Under the pieces are notes generated by a model that saw only the letters and a program-made list of their open reading frames with translations, was not told the DNA's origin and did no database searches. From Streptomyces sp. NBC_01478 (GTDB lineage Bacteria > Actinomycetota > Actinomycetes > Streptomycetales > Streptomycetaceae): a stretch of 64,000 nt of DNA. This document shows positions 34,693 through 42,880 of the stretch, one piece after another; the stretch's first letter is position 1; each line of letters starts with the position of its first letter. The position numbers and the translations under genes were made by a program. The stretch lies in the NCBI RefSeq assembly GCF_036227225.1, contig NZ_CP109444.1, positions 9,591,501-9,655,500 on the forward strand, written 5' to 3'.

Positions 34693-35292
34693 TTGATATC
34701 GATCGCCGACGAGATCGCCGTTCCGAGCCCGCCGAAACGTGTGTGGGAGGTCGTGTCGAACCCCTCCGAGGTCGTCGCCTGTATCGACGGCGCCGCACTC
34801 GGCCAGGCCCACGACGACGGCTCCTTCGACGGAACCCTCGTGGTCAGATTCGGGGCGATGAAGGTGGGATTCGCCGCCAGGGTGGCGCTGGATCTCGACG
34901 AGTCCGGTCACGAGGGCCGCCTGTCGGCCCGCGGCAAGGACGGCCAGGGCGGCACCCGCTTCACCGCCCGCGCCGAGTTCCGGGTGACCGAGGGCGACGG
35001 ACCGGGCGACTCCCGCGTGAGCGTGCTGGGCGAGGTCCAACTGAACGGCAGGCTGGCCCCGTTGGTCGAGTCCGGCGCCTCGGCTTTGGTCTCGCGGATG
35101 ACGCAGGAGTTCTCGGCGCGGCTCGTCCAGCGGTGCGCCGGAGAAACGGCAGCCGCGCCACCACGCCCCGCCGGACCGCTCGGCCGACTGCGCGCCTGGT
35201 GGAGACGGATCCTGACCGGCCGTCAGCGACCGTCCCCGTCAGGTGACTTGGTGAAGGAGAGGGCAGGCGATGACACCGCCCAGGCTCAATAA
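34693..35292 (+). CDS. CoxG-like SRPBCC (START-fold) protein
   Basis: 199 residues from TTG 34693 after GAGAGG. The first 150 residues fit the CoxG family: ISIADEIAVPSPPKRVWEV, then NPSEVVACIDGA and RFGAMKVGFAARVAL and a final helix ALVSRMTQEFSARLV. The last 40 residues are basic and contain WWRRILTG. CoxG is best known beside CO dehydrogenase, where it helps recruit the enzyme to the membrane, but no molybdenum hydroxylase genes are here. The fold binds hydrophobic or aromatic ligands, which would suit an aromatic pathway. It overlaps the aldolase gene by 23 bp. Confidence 0.8.
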   Translation: MISIADEIAVPSPPKRVWEVVSNPSEVVACIDGAALGQAHDDGSFDGTLVVRFGAMKVGFAARVALDLDESGHEGRLSARGKDGQGGTRFTARAEFRVTEGDGPGDSRVSVLGEVQLNGRLAPLVESGASALVSRMTQEFSARLVQRCAGETAAAPPRPAGPLGRLRAWWRRILTGRQRPSPSGDLVKERAGDDTAQAQ

Positions 35293-36151
35293 CGTGATCG
35301 GCGCACTGGAGTCGGGACGCCACGTCTTCGCCTCCTTCGCCGCCCCCGACCCCGCGTCCGCCGTCGAGTTCGCCACCACCGACTACGACGCTCTCGTCTT
35401 CGAGGCCGAACACAAGCCCTGGGACGTCACCGCCCTGCGCGACAGCCTCCAGTACCTCCTGAACCGCCGCCGGATCCACGCCGCCGACAGCCTCGCGCCC
35501 GCCGTCACCCCGCTCGTGCGGATCCCGGCCAACGGCGGCGAGAAGGCGCAGTGGCACGCCAAGCAGGTCCTCGACCTGGGTGCCTACGGGGTCGTCTGGC
35601 CGCACATCACGACCGTCGACGAGGCCCGCAACGCGGTCGCGGCCTGCCGCTATCCGAGCCTGCCCGGCAGCCCCCGGCACGAGCCCGCCGGCCTGCGCGG
35701 CGACAGCCCCGGTGCGGCGGCCCGCTACTGGGGCCTCACCAACGGCGAGTACTACGCGCGAAGCGGCGTCTGGCCGCTCGACCCGGACGGTGAACTCCTC
35801 GTCGCCCTCATGATCGAGGACCGGCGCGGCATCGAGAACCTCCCCGACATCCTCGACCGGGTCCCGGGCATCGGCCTGATCCTGATCGGCGAGGGCGACC
35901 TCAGCCAGGAGCTGGGCGTACCGCGCCGGTACGAGCATCCGCTGGTCCTGGAGTGCAAGCGCCGGGTCCTCGACGTCTGCGGGGAGCGCGGCATCGCCGT
36001 GGGCCATCCGCATGTCACCGCCGACAACGTCAAGCAGGTGCTCGACGACGGCTACCGCTTCCTGATGTCGGCGCCCGTCCGCTCGTACCCGGGACTCGAC
36101 CTGGGCCGCGCCCTGACCGGCCGCGCCATCGGAAGGGAGGGCCCGAGGTGA
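35270..36151 (+). CDS. HpcH/HpaI-family aldolase
   Basis: 293 residues from ATG 35270. It has the TIM-barrel pattern of class II pyruvate aldolases: FASFAAPDPAS, DALVFEAEHKPWD in place of the usual D-x-EHG, PLVRIPANGG, GAYGVVWPHITTVDEA, LMIEDRRGIENL with the metal Glu and LIGEGDLSQELG with the metal Asp. The family splits 4-hydroxy-2-oxo acids into pyruvate and a carbonyl compound. Next to a LigJ-like hydratase, a fitting job is cleavage of 4-carboxy-4-hydroxy-2-oxoadipate to pyruvate and oxaloacetate, which is inference. It overlaps the hydratase gene by 4 bp. Confidence 0.85.
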   Translation: MTPPRLNNVIGALESGRHVFASFAAPDPASAVEFATTDYDALVFEAEHKPWDVTALRDSLQYLLNRRRIHAADSLAPAVTPLVRIPANGGEKAQWHAKQVLDLGAYGVVWPHITTVDEARNAVAACRYPSLPGSPRHEPAGLRGDSPGAAARYWGLTNGEYYARSGVWPLDPDGELLVALMIEDRRGIENLPDILDRVPGIGLILIGEGDLSQELGVPRRYEHPLVLECKRRVLDVCGERGIAVGHPHVTADNVKQVLDDGYRFLMSAPVRSYPGLDLGRALTGRAIGREGPR

Positions 36152-37212
36152 TCATCGACAGCCACGGCCACTTCACCACCGCCCCACCGGCACTGGGCAG
36201 CTGGCGCGCACGGCAGATCCGCGCCTTCGAGGATTCGGGCGCCCGCGTGTCGCCCGACGAACTGCACATCACCGACGAGGAGATCAAGAACGCGGTGGAA
36301 CAAGGGCAGTTGAAGCTCCAACTGGAGCGCGGCACGGACCTGGGGCTCTTCTCCCCGGGCGCCGGGAAGATGGCCCACCACTACGGCGACGAACGCACCA
36401 GCCTCGACTGGTCCCGGGTCAGCAACGACCTGATCGCCCGGGTGTGCGGACTGTTCCCGGGCCGGTTCGTCGGCGTGTGCCAACTGCCCCAGTCGCCGGG
36501 GGACGCGCTGCCCGCCTCGGTGCGCAACTCCGTCACCGAACTGGAGCGCTGCGTCGAGGAGTTGGACTTCGTCGGCTGTCTGCTCAACCCCGACCCCTCG
36601 GACGGCTACTGGCAGGCGCCGCCCCTCACGGACCGCGTGTACTACCCGCTCTACGAGAAGCTCGTCGAACTCGACGTCCCCGCGATGGTCCACGTCGCGA
36701 TGTCCAGGAACCCCGCCCTGCAAGGGACGTGTGCGCACTACCTCAACGGCGACACCGCGGTGTTCATGCAGCTCTGCATGTCCGACCTGTTCACCGACTT
36801 CCCCGACCTGAAGCTGATCCTGCCGCACGGCGGCGGCGCCGTCCCCTACCACTGGGGCCGCTACCGGGGCGTCATGCAGGACCAGGGCAGGCCACCGCTG
36901 GAGGAAGCGGTCCTGCGCAACGTCTCCTTCGACACCTGCGTGTACCACCGGCGCGGCATGCAGCTTCTCGTCGACGTGATCCCCACCGAGAACATCCTCT
37001 TCGCCTCGGAGATGATCGGCGCCGTCCGCGGCGTGGACCCCGAGACCGGACACCGCTTCGACGACACGAAATACCTCCTCGACTCCCTCGACACGCTGAG
37101 CGACACCGACCGGCAGGCGGTGTACGGCGGCAACGCGCTGCGCGTGTTCGGCCGCCTCGCGGGAGTGCTCAAGAACGTCGACTCCAACACCCCGAAGGAG
37201 GCCGGGATTTGA
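36148..37212 (+). CDS. LigJ-like 4-oxalomesaconate hydratase (amidohydrolase_2 fold)
   Basis: 354 residues from GTG 36148. The start MIIDSHGHFTTAP and later blocks (PLTDRVYYPLYEKLVE, LILPHGGGAVPYHWGR, FDTCVYH, ILFASEMIGAVRGVDPETGH) closely follow LigJ of the protocatechuate 4,5-cleavage pathway as I know it. LigJ adds water to 4-oxalomesaconate to give 4-carboxy-4-hydroxy-2-oxoadipate. Metal ligands Asp4, His6 and His8 are present. Relatives with decarboxylase activity exist (ACMSD family), but the SEMIGAVRG block argues for the hydratase. It overlaps both neighbours by 4 bp, so it is tightly coupled to the aldolase. Confidence 0.85.
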   Translation: MIIDSHGHFTTAPPALGSWRARQIRAFEDSGARVSPDELHITDEEIKNAVEQGQLKLQLERGTDLGLFSPGAGKMAHHYGDERTSLDWSRVSNDLIARVCGLFPGRFVGVCQLPQSPGDALPASVRNSVTELERCVEELDFVGCLLNPDPSDGYWQAPPLTDRVYYPLYEKLVELDVPAMVHVAMSRNPALQGTCAHYLNGDTAVFMQLCMSDLFTDFPDLKLILPHGGGAVPYHWGRYRGVMQDQGRPPLEEAVLRNVSFDTCVYHRRGMQLLVDVIPTENILFASEMIGAVRGVDPETGHRFDDTKYLLDSLDTLSDTDRQAVYGGNALRVFGRLAGVLKNVDSNTPKEAGI

Positions 37213-38861
37213 AGGCCTACGAAGCCCTCGCCGAGGCGTTCGTCAAGGAGGGCACCAGCGACGTCTTCGGCATGATGGGCGACGCCAACATGCACTGGAT
37301 GAACGCGCTCCACCGGCGCGGAGTCCGCCTCTACGAGGTACGGCACGAAGGCTCCGGCCTCGGCATGGCCGACGGCTGGGCGCGAACCACCGGACGCCCA
37401 GGGGTAGTTACGACGACCAGCGGCCCCGGCACCTCCCAACTGGCCACCTCGATGATCGTCGCGAGCCGCGCCCGCACCCCGCTGGTCGCCTTCTGCGGCG
37501 AGACGACCTGGGGCGACCAGGGCGCGGTGCAGTACCTCGACCAGCGCCGCTTCGCCGCCGCCGTCGAGTGCGGCTTCGTCCACCTCTCCCGCCCCGACCA
37601 GGCCCGGGACGCCGTACAACGCGCCTTCTACCAGGCCCGAACCGAGTCACGGCCCGTGATGCTGAGCGCCCCGATCGACCTCCAGCAGGGGGAGTCGGAG
37701 GACGACGACGAGTACGTCCCCTCCCTCGCCCTCCTCGACAGCCCCCGGCTGCTGCCCGACCCGGCCCGCATCGCGGCGGCGTGCGAGATGGTCCGGGCGA
37801 GCAAGCGCGTGGTCATCGTCGCCGGACGCGGCGCGCGCCGCTCGGGCGCCGGCGGGGAGGTGCTCGCCCTCCAGCAGCGGACCGGCGCCCTCCTCGCCAC
37901 CACCCTCCAGGCGAAGAACTGGCTGTGCGACAGCACCCGTTACCACGTCGGCCTCGCCGGTCTGTTCGGCAGCAAGGCGGCCACCGAGCTCCTCCAGGAG
38001 GCCGACTGCGTGATCGCGGTCGGCGCCGGCCTCAACAGCTACACCATCGAACACGGCTACCTCTTCCCCGACGCCCGGTACATCCAGATCGACGTCGCCC
38101 CGCACATCGTGATGGGCAACGGCAGGGCCGCCGACTGCTACATCCAGGCCGACGCGGCCACCGCCGTCGGCGAGTTGAGCCGGGCCCTGGAGGAACGCGC
38201 GGTCCACCTCGACGGCTTCCACACCGACGACGTACTGCGCCGCCTCGCCGAACCCCTCAGGCCACCGGCGTCGTACGTCACCGAACCGGGCCGCATCGAC
38301 CCCCGCCAGGCGATCCGCATCCTGGACGACGAACTCCCCGGCGAGATGGGCCTGGTGCTCGGCAGCGGACACCAGGTCGACTTCGGCACCATGCTGTTCC
38401 AGCGCTCCCGCGAAGTCCTCTCCAACTACGGCATGTTCGGCGCCATCGGCCAGGCCCCGCTGCTCGCGATCGGCCGACTGGTCGCCGAGGGCCGGCGGCC
38501 CGGGTTCGTGGTGGAGGGCGACGCCAGCTTCCTGATGCACCTCTCCGAGTTCGAGACCGCCTGCCGGTACGGCATCCCGCTGCTGGTCGTCGTCATGAAC
38601 GACGAGGGACTCGGCGCCGAGTACCACAAGTCCCGCTCCAAGGGCCTCGATCCGAACCTCGCCCTGATCCCGACCCCGGAGCTCGGACCGGTCGCGGTGG
38701 CCCTCGGCGGGGGAGGAGCCACGGTCCGCACTCCGGCCGAACTGACCGCCGCCGTCGCGGAGTTCGTACGCACGCCCCGGCCCACCGTGATCGACGTCCG
38801 CATCACCCGCGAGGTACTGAGCGTCCCCTACCGCAGGCTCATGTACGGCGAGGACGTATGA
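37209..38861 (+). CDS. Thiamine-diphosphate-dependent enzyme (acetolactate synthase/decarboxylase-like)
   Basis: 550 residues from TTG 37209, behind a perfect AAGGAGG. N-terminal PYR domain with the catalytic Glu in EVRHEGSGLGMADGWAR (about 45), central domain with VIVAGRGARRSGA, and C-terminal ThDP domain with GDASFLMHLSEFETACRYG...N, the GDx(25-30)N motif. Members decarboxylate 2-oxo acids or join them to acceptors. Which one is not clear; benzoylformate-type decarboxylases and carboligases both occur in aromatic pathways. The chain is of usual length for the family. It overlaps its neighbours by 4 bp on both sides. Confidence 0.9.
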   Translation: MKAYEALAEAFVKEGTSDVFGMMGDANMHWMNALHRRGVRLYEVRHEGSGLGMADGWARTTGRPGVVTTTSGPGTSQLATSMIVASRARTPLVAFCGETTWGDQGAVQYLDQRRFAAAVECGFVHLSRPDQARDAVQRAFYQARTESRPVMLSAPIDLQQGESEDDDEYVPSLALLDSPRLLPDPARIAAACEMVRASKRVVIVAGRGARRSGAGGEVLALQQRTGALLATTLQAKNWLCDSTRYHVGLAGLFGSKAATELLQEADCVIAVGAGLNSYTIEHGYLFPDARYIQIDVAPHIVMGNGRAADCYIQADAATAVGELSRALEERAVHLDGFHTDDVLRRLAEPLRPPASYVTEPGRIDPRQAIRILDDELPGEMGLVLGSGHQVDFGTMLFQRSREVLSNYGMFGAIGQAPLLAIGRLVAEGRRPGFVVEGDASFLMHLSEFETACRYGIPLLVVVMNDEGLGAEYHKSRSKGLDPNLALIPTPELGPVAVALGGGGATVRTPAELTAAVAEFVRTPRPTVIDVRITREVLSVPYRRLMYGEDV

Positions 38862-39763
38862 GGCGGGCACCGATGACACCGCTGACCGTCCTGCTGGGCG
38901 ACTACCCGCACACCCGCCACCTGAAGGACACCCCAGTCCTGGGCGGCGACTGCCGCTTCGTCGAGGCCTCCCCGCTGTACCCGGCCTTCGCCCGCATGGT
39001 CCGCCGACTGGAGTACGACGTCTGCGAGTTGGCCCTCGCCACCTACCTCCAGGCACGCGAGGCCGGCGTCCCGATCACGTTGCTCCCGGTCGTGATGATC
39101 GGCGGCACCCACCACCGCTCCCTGACCCGCCTCCCGGACGGACCCGACCTCACCCCCGACGGGCTCGCCGGCCGCCGGGTGGGCGTGCGGTCGTACAGCC
39201 AGACCACCGGCCTCTGGGTGCGCGGCCTGCTCCGCGAGGAGTACGGCGTCGAGGCCTCGGACGTCACCTGGGCCACCACCGAGGAACCCCACGTCGCCCA
39301 GTACCGCGAACCGGCCTACGTGGAACGGTCCAAGGCCGGGCGCGTAGCCGATCTGCTGCGCGCCGGGGAGGTCGAGGCGGCTGTGCTCGGTCCGCGCGCG
39401 ATCGGCGGGCAGGGCGAGGGCCTGGTCCCGCTGATCCCCGACGCGGAGGCCGCCGGCCTCGCCTGGATCGACCGGCACGGCACCGTTCCCGCCAACCACG
39501 TGGTCGTCGTCCGCGACGACGTCCTGCGGTCCCAGCCGGAGGCGGTACTCGCCCTGTACCGGGCACTCGAGGACGCCGTCGCCGCCACCGCGCCGGAGCG
39601 CGACGACTCGCCGGCCGGCCGCGCGGTGGCCACCGGTTGGACCGTTCCCTTCGCCAACAGCCTCGAGATCGCTGGGCGTTACGCCCTGGAACAGGAACTC
39701 GTACGCACCCCCGTGGACGTGGGCGCGATCGAGAAGGAAACCGCGTTCGTCCGGGAAAGCTGA
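38858..39763 (+). CDS. 4,5-dihydroxyphthalate decarboxylase-like protein, copy 1
   Basis: 301 residues from ATG 38858, overlapping the ThDP gene stop (ATGA); ATG 38873 is an alternative. Family blocks: LLGDYPHTRHLKD, ARMVRRLEYDVCELALATYL, GRRVGVRSYSQTTGLWVRGL, EEYGVEASDVTW, and a C-terminal helix-rich part. This is the DHP-decarboxylase family, which has a periplasmic-binding-protein type fold and whose founding member decarboxylates 4,5-dihydroxyphthalate to protocatechuate. No signal peptide is seen, so it is an intracellular enzyme or binding protein, not an exported receptor. Two diverged copies follow (40934 and 41873). Confidence 0.8.
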   Translation: MRRAPMTPLTVLLGDYPHTRHLKDTPVLGGDCRFVEASPLYPAFARMVRRLEYDVCELALATYLQAREAGVPITLLPVVMIGGTHHRSLTRLPDGPDLTPDGLAGRRVGVRSYSQTTGLWVRGLLREEYGVEASDVTWATTEEPHVAQYREPAYVERSKAGRVADLLRAGEVEAAVLGPRAIGGQGEGLVPLIPDAEAAGLAWIDRHGTVPANHVVVVRDDVLRSQPEAVLALYRALEDAVAATAPERDDSPAGRAVATGWTVPFANSLEIAGRYALEQELVRTPVDVGAIEKETAFVRES

Positions 39764-39776
39764 GAGGAGGGCAGCG

Positions 39777-40937
39777 ATGACAGGGCTACGACACCGGCCG
39801 AGCGCCCCCACCCGACGCCCCGACCAGTGGACACCGGACCTCCTCGCGAAGGTCGACTGGCGCCGCCGCGCGGCAGCCGAACCCTTCCATGGAGTGACCA
39901 CACAGGACGGCCTGCGCCCGGGCCTCTTCCCCCTCCGCGACACCGGCGTGGACGTCGCCGGGGTACGGCAGGCGGCGGAGGACTACCTCGCCGCACTCTC
40001 GCCGACGCAACTGGCCGCCGGCAGGTTCCCCGTCGACGACGTGACATGGCGTCACTGGGCCAACGGAGCGCGGTACTTCCTCCGTCACGGCCTGTGCCTG
40101 GAGGACTTCGACGACGAGAAACGACACCGCGCGCTGGACATCGTCCGCACCAGTCTCAGCGCCTACGGCTACACCCAGGTCGTCGACCTGATGCACCTCA
40201 ACCTCACCATCGGCGAACTCCGCGGTGAGGAGGACCTGTTGAACGAGTGGCTGTACTGGTTCAGCGTCTACGGCGAGCCTGAGAACGGCCGCCCCTGGGG
40301 CTGGCAGCTCGACGGCCACCACGTCAACGTCAACTGCGTCTTCGTCGGCGACCAGATGGTCCTCACCCCCACCTTCCTGGGCGCCGAACCGGTGACCGCC
40401 GACTCCGGGAAGTACGCCGGAACGTCCGTCTTCCGGCGCGAAGAGGCCGTAGGACAGGAGCTGTTCGGCACGCTGACGAGCCGTCAGCGGGAGCGGGCGG
40501 TGATCGCGGACGAGCTGCCGCCCGACCTGTTCGTCGGCGCCTTCCGCGACAACCTCGAACTCGACCACCAGGGGCTGCCGTTGGGCGAGTTGACGTCGGG
40601 CCAGCGGGCGATCGCGGCGGAGCTCATGGGCCTCTACGTCAACCGGGCCGCCGACGGTCACGCCCGAGTCCGCATGGACGAGGTCACCGCCCACCTCGCC
40701 GACACCCGCTTCGCCTGGATCGGCGACGGCGGCTCGGACGGCGTCTTCTACTACCGCCTCCACAGCCCGGTGATCCTCGTCGAGTTCGAGCACCAGGCCG
40801 GGGTCATGTTCGACAACGACGTGCCCTCGCGCCGACACGTCCACACCGTGGTCCGCACCCCCAACGGCAACGACTACGGCATCGATCTGCTGCGCCGGCA
40901 CCACGAGCGGTTCCATCGGAGGAGGAGCACGGGATGA
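39777..40937 (+). CDS. DUF3500 protein
   Basis: 386 residues from ATG 39777 after GAGAGGAGGG. DUF3500 features: FHGVTTQDGLRPGLFPL, WRHWANGARYFLRHGLCLEDF, the strongly conserved RPWGWQLDGHHVNVN with paired His, PTFLGAEP, and near the end FYYRLHSPVILVEFEHQ and HTVVRTPNGNDYG. The function of DUF3500 is unknown; clustered His, Glu and Asp residues would suit a metal site, and the protein lacks a signal peptide. It lies between the first and second decarboxylase-like genes and overlaps the second by 4 bp, which ties it to this pathway. Confidence 0.85.
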   Translation: MTGLRHRPSAPTRRPDQWTPDLLAKVDWRRRAAAEPFHGVTTQDGLRPGLFPLRDTGVDVAGVRQAAEDYLAALSPTQLAAGRFPVDDVTWRHWANGARYFLRHGLCLEDFDDEKRHRALDIVRTSLSAYGYTQVVDLMHLNLTIGELRGEEDLLNEWLYWFSVYGEPENGRPWGWQLDGHHVNVNCVFVGDQMVLTPTFLGAEPVTADSGKYAGTSVFRREEAVGQELFGTLTSRQRERAVIADELPPDLFVGAFRDNLELDHQGLPLGELTSGQRAIAAELMGLYVNRAADGHARVRMDEVTAHLADTRFAWIGDGGSDGVFYYRLHSPVILVEFEHQAGVMFDNDVPSRRHVHTVVRTPNGNDYGIDLLRRHHERFHRRRSTG

Positions 40938-41803
40938 AGACGGTTCTGGGCCGCGACGACCTCGCGACCGCCGCACAGGCCGCTGTCCGCGCCACCGGGA
41001 CGGACCTCGAACGGCTCGACGTACGACCCGTGCACAAGGCCTCACGCGGCTTCGTCAACGACGGGGACACGGACGTCTGCGAACTGGCGGTCGTGACCCT
41101 GCTCCAGGCCGTCGCCCACGGGAAACCCGTCGTGCTGCTCCCGGTCACCACCCTCGGCCGGCACCAGCACCAAACTCTGGTCACCTGCGGCGAGTTGACC
41201 GTCGCCGACATCGAGGGCAGGACCGTCGGCGTCCGCTCCTGGAGCCAGACCACCGGCGTGTGGGTGCGCGGTTTCCTGAGCGAGCAGTACGGGGTCGATC
41301 TGCGGAACGTGGACTGGGTCGTGTACGAGGACGGCCACGTCGACGGGCACGAGGACCCGGCGTGGGTGAAGCGTGCTCCCGAAGGCGCCCGGCTCCAGGG
41401 GGACTTCCTCGAAGGACGCCTCGACTTCGGGATCATGGGCAACGAACTCCCGGCCGACGACCGTATCCGCACGGCCGTCCCGGACGCCCTCGAAGTGGCT
41501 CAACAATGGGCGCTCGCCCAGGGGTTCGCCCCCGTCAACCATGTCGTCGGGGTCACCGAGGCAGCCGCCCGGGAACACTCCGCCGCCGTCTGTGCCGCCT
41601 ACGACGCGCTGCGTGCCGCGCTCCCGCCGACGAGCCCCGTGGACTTCGCCCCGGTCGGCTTCGAGGCACTGCGCGGACCGGTCACGCGGGCCGCCCAATA
41701 TGCCCTGGATCAGGGCGTGTTGCCCAGGCCCGTCGCCTTCGACGAGCTGATGGAAGGGAGTTGTGGGGCCCTCGGCGTGTCGCCCGCGCGGCTCGGCGGA
41801 TAG
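40934..41803 (+). CDS. 4,5-dihydroxyphthalate decarboxylase-like protein, copy 2
   Basis: 289 residues from ATG 40934, overlapping the DUF3500 stop. It is shorter at the N-terminus than copies 1 and 3, but keeps TDVCELAVVTLLQAV, GRTVGVRSWSQTTGVWVRGF, EQYGVDLRNVDWV and a later ADDRIRTAVPDALEVAQ segment. The N-terminal block with GEYP is missing, so its ligand pocket may differ. It ends about 70 bp before copy 3. It could be a subunit that pairs with copy 1 or 3. Confidence 0.78.
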   Translation: MKTVLGRDDLATAAQAAVRATGTDLERLDVRPVHKASRGFVNDGDTDVCELAVVTLLQAVAHGKPVVLLPVTTLGRHQHQTLVTCGELTVADIEGRTVGVRSWSQTTGVWVRGFLSEQYGVDLRNVDWVVYEDGHVDGHEDPAWVKRAPEGARLQGDFLEGRLDFGIMGNELPADDRIRTAVPDALEVAQQWALAQGFAPVNHVVGVTEAAAREHSAAVCAAYDALRAALPPTSPVDFAPVGFEALRGPVTRAAQYALDQGVLPRPVAFDELMEGSCGALGVSPARLGG

Positions 41804-41872
41804 GGCCGCGCGGACGGCCGTAGCGAACAGGCCCGGCGATCGGGCGGACAGGGAAGACAAGGAAGGCACGGA

Positions 41873-42847
41873 ATGCAGCAGCTCTCGGTGGCCCTCGGGG
41901 AGTACCCGCACGGGCAGGCGCTCCTCGGCGGTGAGGTGGAGACGGACGGGTACCGGATCGAGCCGGTCGAGGTCAGGCCGGTCATCGGCGCCTACCGGCG
42001 GATGATCCGCGACCTGGAGTTCGACGTGTGCGAACTCGCCCCCGTCTCCTACCTGATGGCCCGCCAGGAAGGCGTGCCGCTGACCGCGATCCCGGTGTTC
42101 CTCAACCGGCGCTTCCACCACGGGGACGTGCGGTGCGCCGAGGACTCGGGCATCCGCGTGCCCCGCGATCTGGAGGGGCGCCGGGTCGGTGTCCGCGCGT
42201 ACACGGTGACCACCGGGGTGTGGGTGCGCGGCATCCTAGCCGAGCAGTACGGCGTGGACGTCGAGAAGATCACCTGGGTGGTGGACGACGACGACCACAT
42301 CGAGGGCCGTACCCCGCCGAACGTCGAACGGGTCGGCGACGGACGGTCGTTGGGCGAGTTGCTGCGTACCGGCGACATCGACGCGGCGTTCACCGGCAAC
42401 GCGGGCACCGGCCGGGCGGGTGCACCAAGGGCGGGCTGGGCGGCGGCGGACGAGGGGGTCGGCGACGGGCCGTACCCGCTCTTCCCCGACGCCGAAGTCC
42501 TCGCCGTGGACTGGTACTTGCGCACCGGCAGCTACCCGCTGCACTCCCTCGTCGCGCTCCGCTCCGACCTCGTCGAACGCGACCCCGTCCTCCCCGCCAA
42601 GCTCTACAGCGCCTTCGTCGACAGCAAGCGCAAGCAACTCGCCGCCGATCCCGACTGGTCGGCGCAGCCCCGCCTCGCCCGCCAGGCCCGGCAGATCGAC
42701 GGCGACCCCGTCCCGTACGGCATCACCGCCAACGAGCCGAGCCTCGCCGCGCTCGTGCGGTTCTCCCGGGACCAGGGCCTCCTGGACCCGGACTTCCCCA
42801 CCGGCGCCCGCGACCTGTTCGCCGCCGGCGACTACCCCGACGCCTGA
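41873..42847 (+). CDS. 4,5-dihydroxyphthalate decarboxylase-like protein, copy 3
   Basis: 324 residues from ATG 41873. It is the most canonical of the three: LSVALGEYPHGQALLGGEVETDG, RMIRDLEFDVCELAPVSYL, IPVFLNRRFHHGDVRC, GRRVGVRAYTVTTGVWVRGI, EQYGVDVEKITWVVDD and a C-terminal part with FSRDQGLLDPDF. These fit the DHP-decarboxylase family end to end. If one copy is the catalytically competent form, this is the best candidate. No export signal. Genes on both sides are on the same strand with short gaps. Confidence 0.83.
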   Translation: MQQLSVALGEYPHGQALLGGEVETDGYRIEPVEVRPVIGAYRRMIRDLEFDVCELAPVSYLMARQEGVPLTAIPVFLNRRFHHGDVRCAEDSGIRVPRDLEGRRVGVRAYTVTTGVWVRGILAEQYGVDVEKITWVVDDDDHIEGRTPPNVERVGDGRSLGELLRTGDIDAAFTGNAGTGRAGAPRAGWAAADEGVGDGPYPLFPDAEVLAVDWYLRTGSYPLHSLVALRSDLVERDPVLPAKLYSAFVDSKRKQLAADPDWSAQPRLARQARQIDGDPVPYGITANEPSLAALVRFSRDQGLLDPDFPTGARDLFAAGDYPDA

Positions 42848-42880
42848 CCGAAACGACGTACCGCACAAGGGAGTTGGACC

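Noticed and set aside
38858..42847. Reading the three DHP-decarboxylase-like proteins as the transporter's solute receptors
   Set aside because: They lack signal peptides or lipoboxes, while a proper lipoprotein receptor is encoded at 46154 beside the permease.
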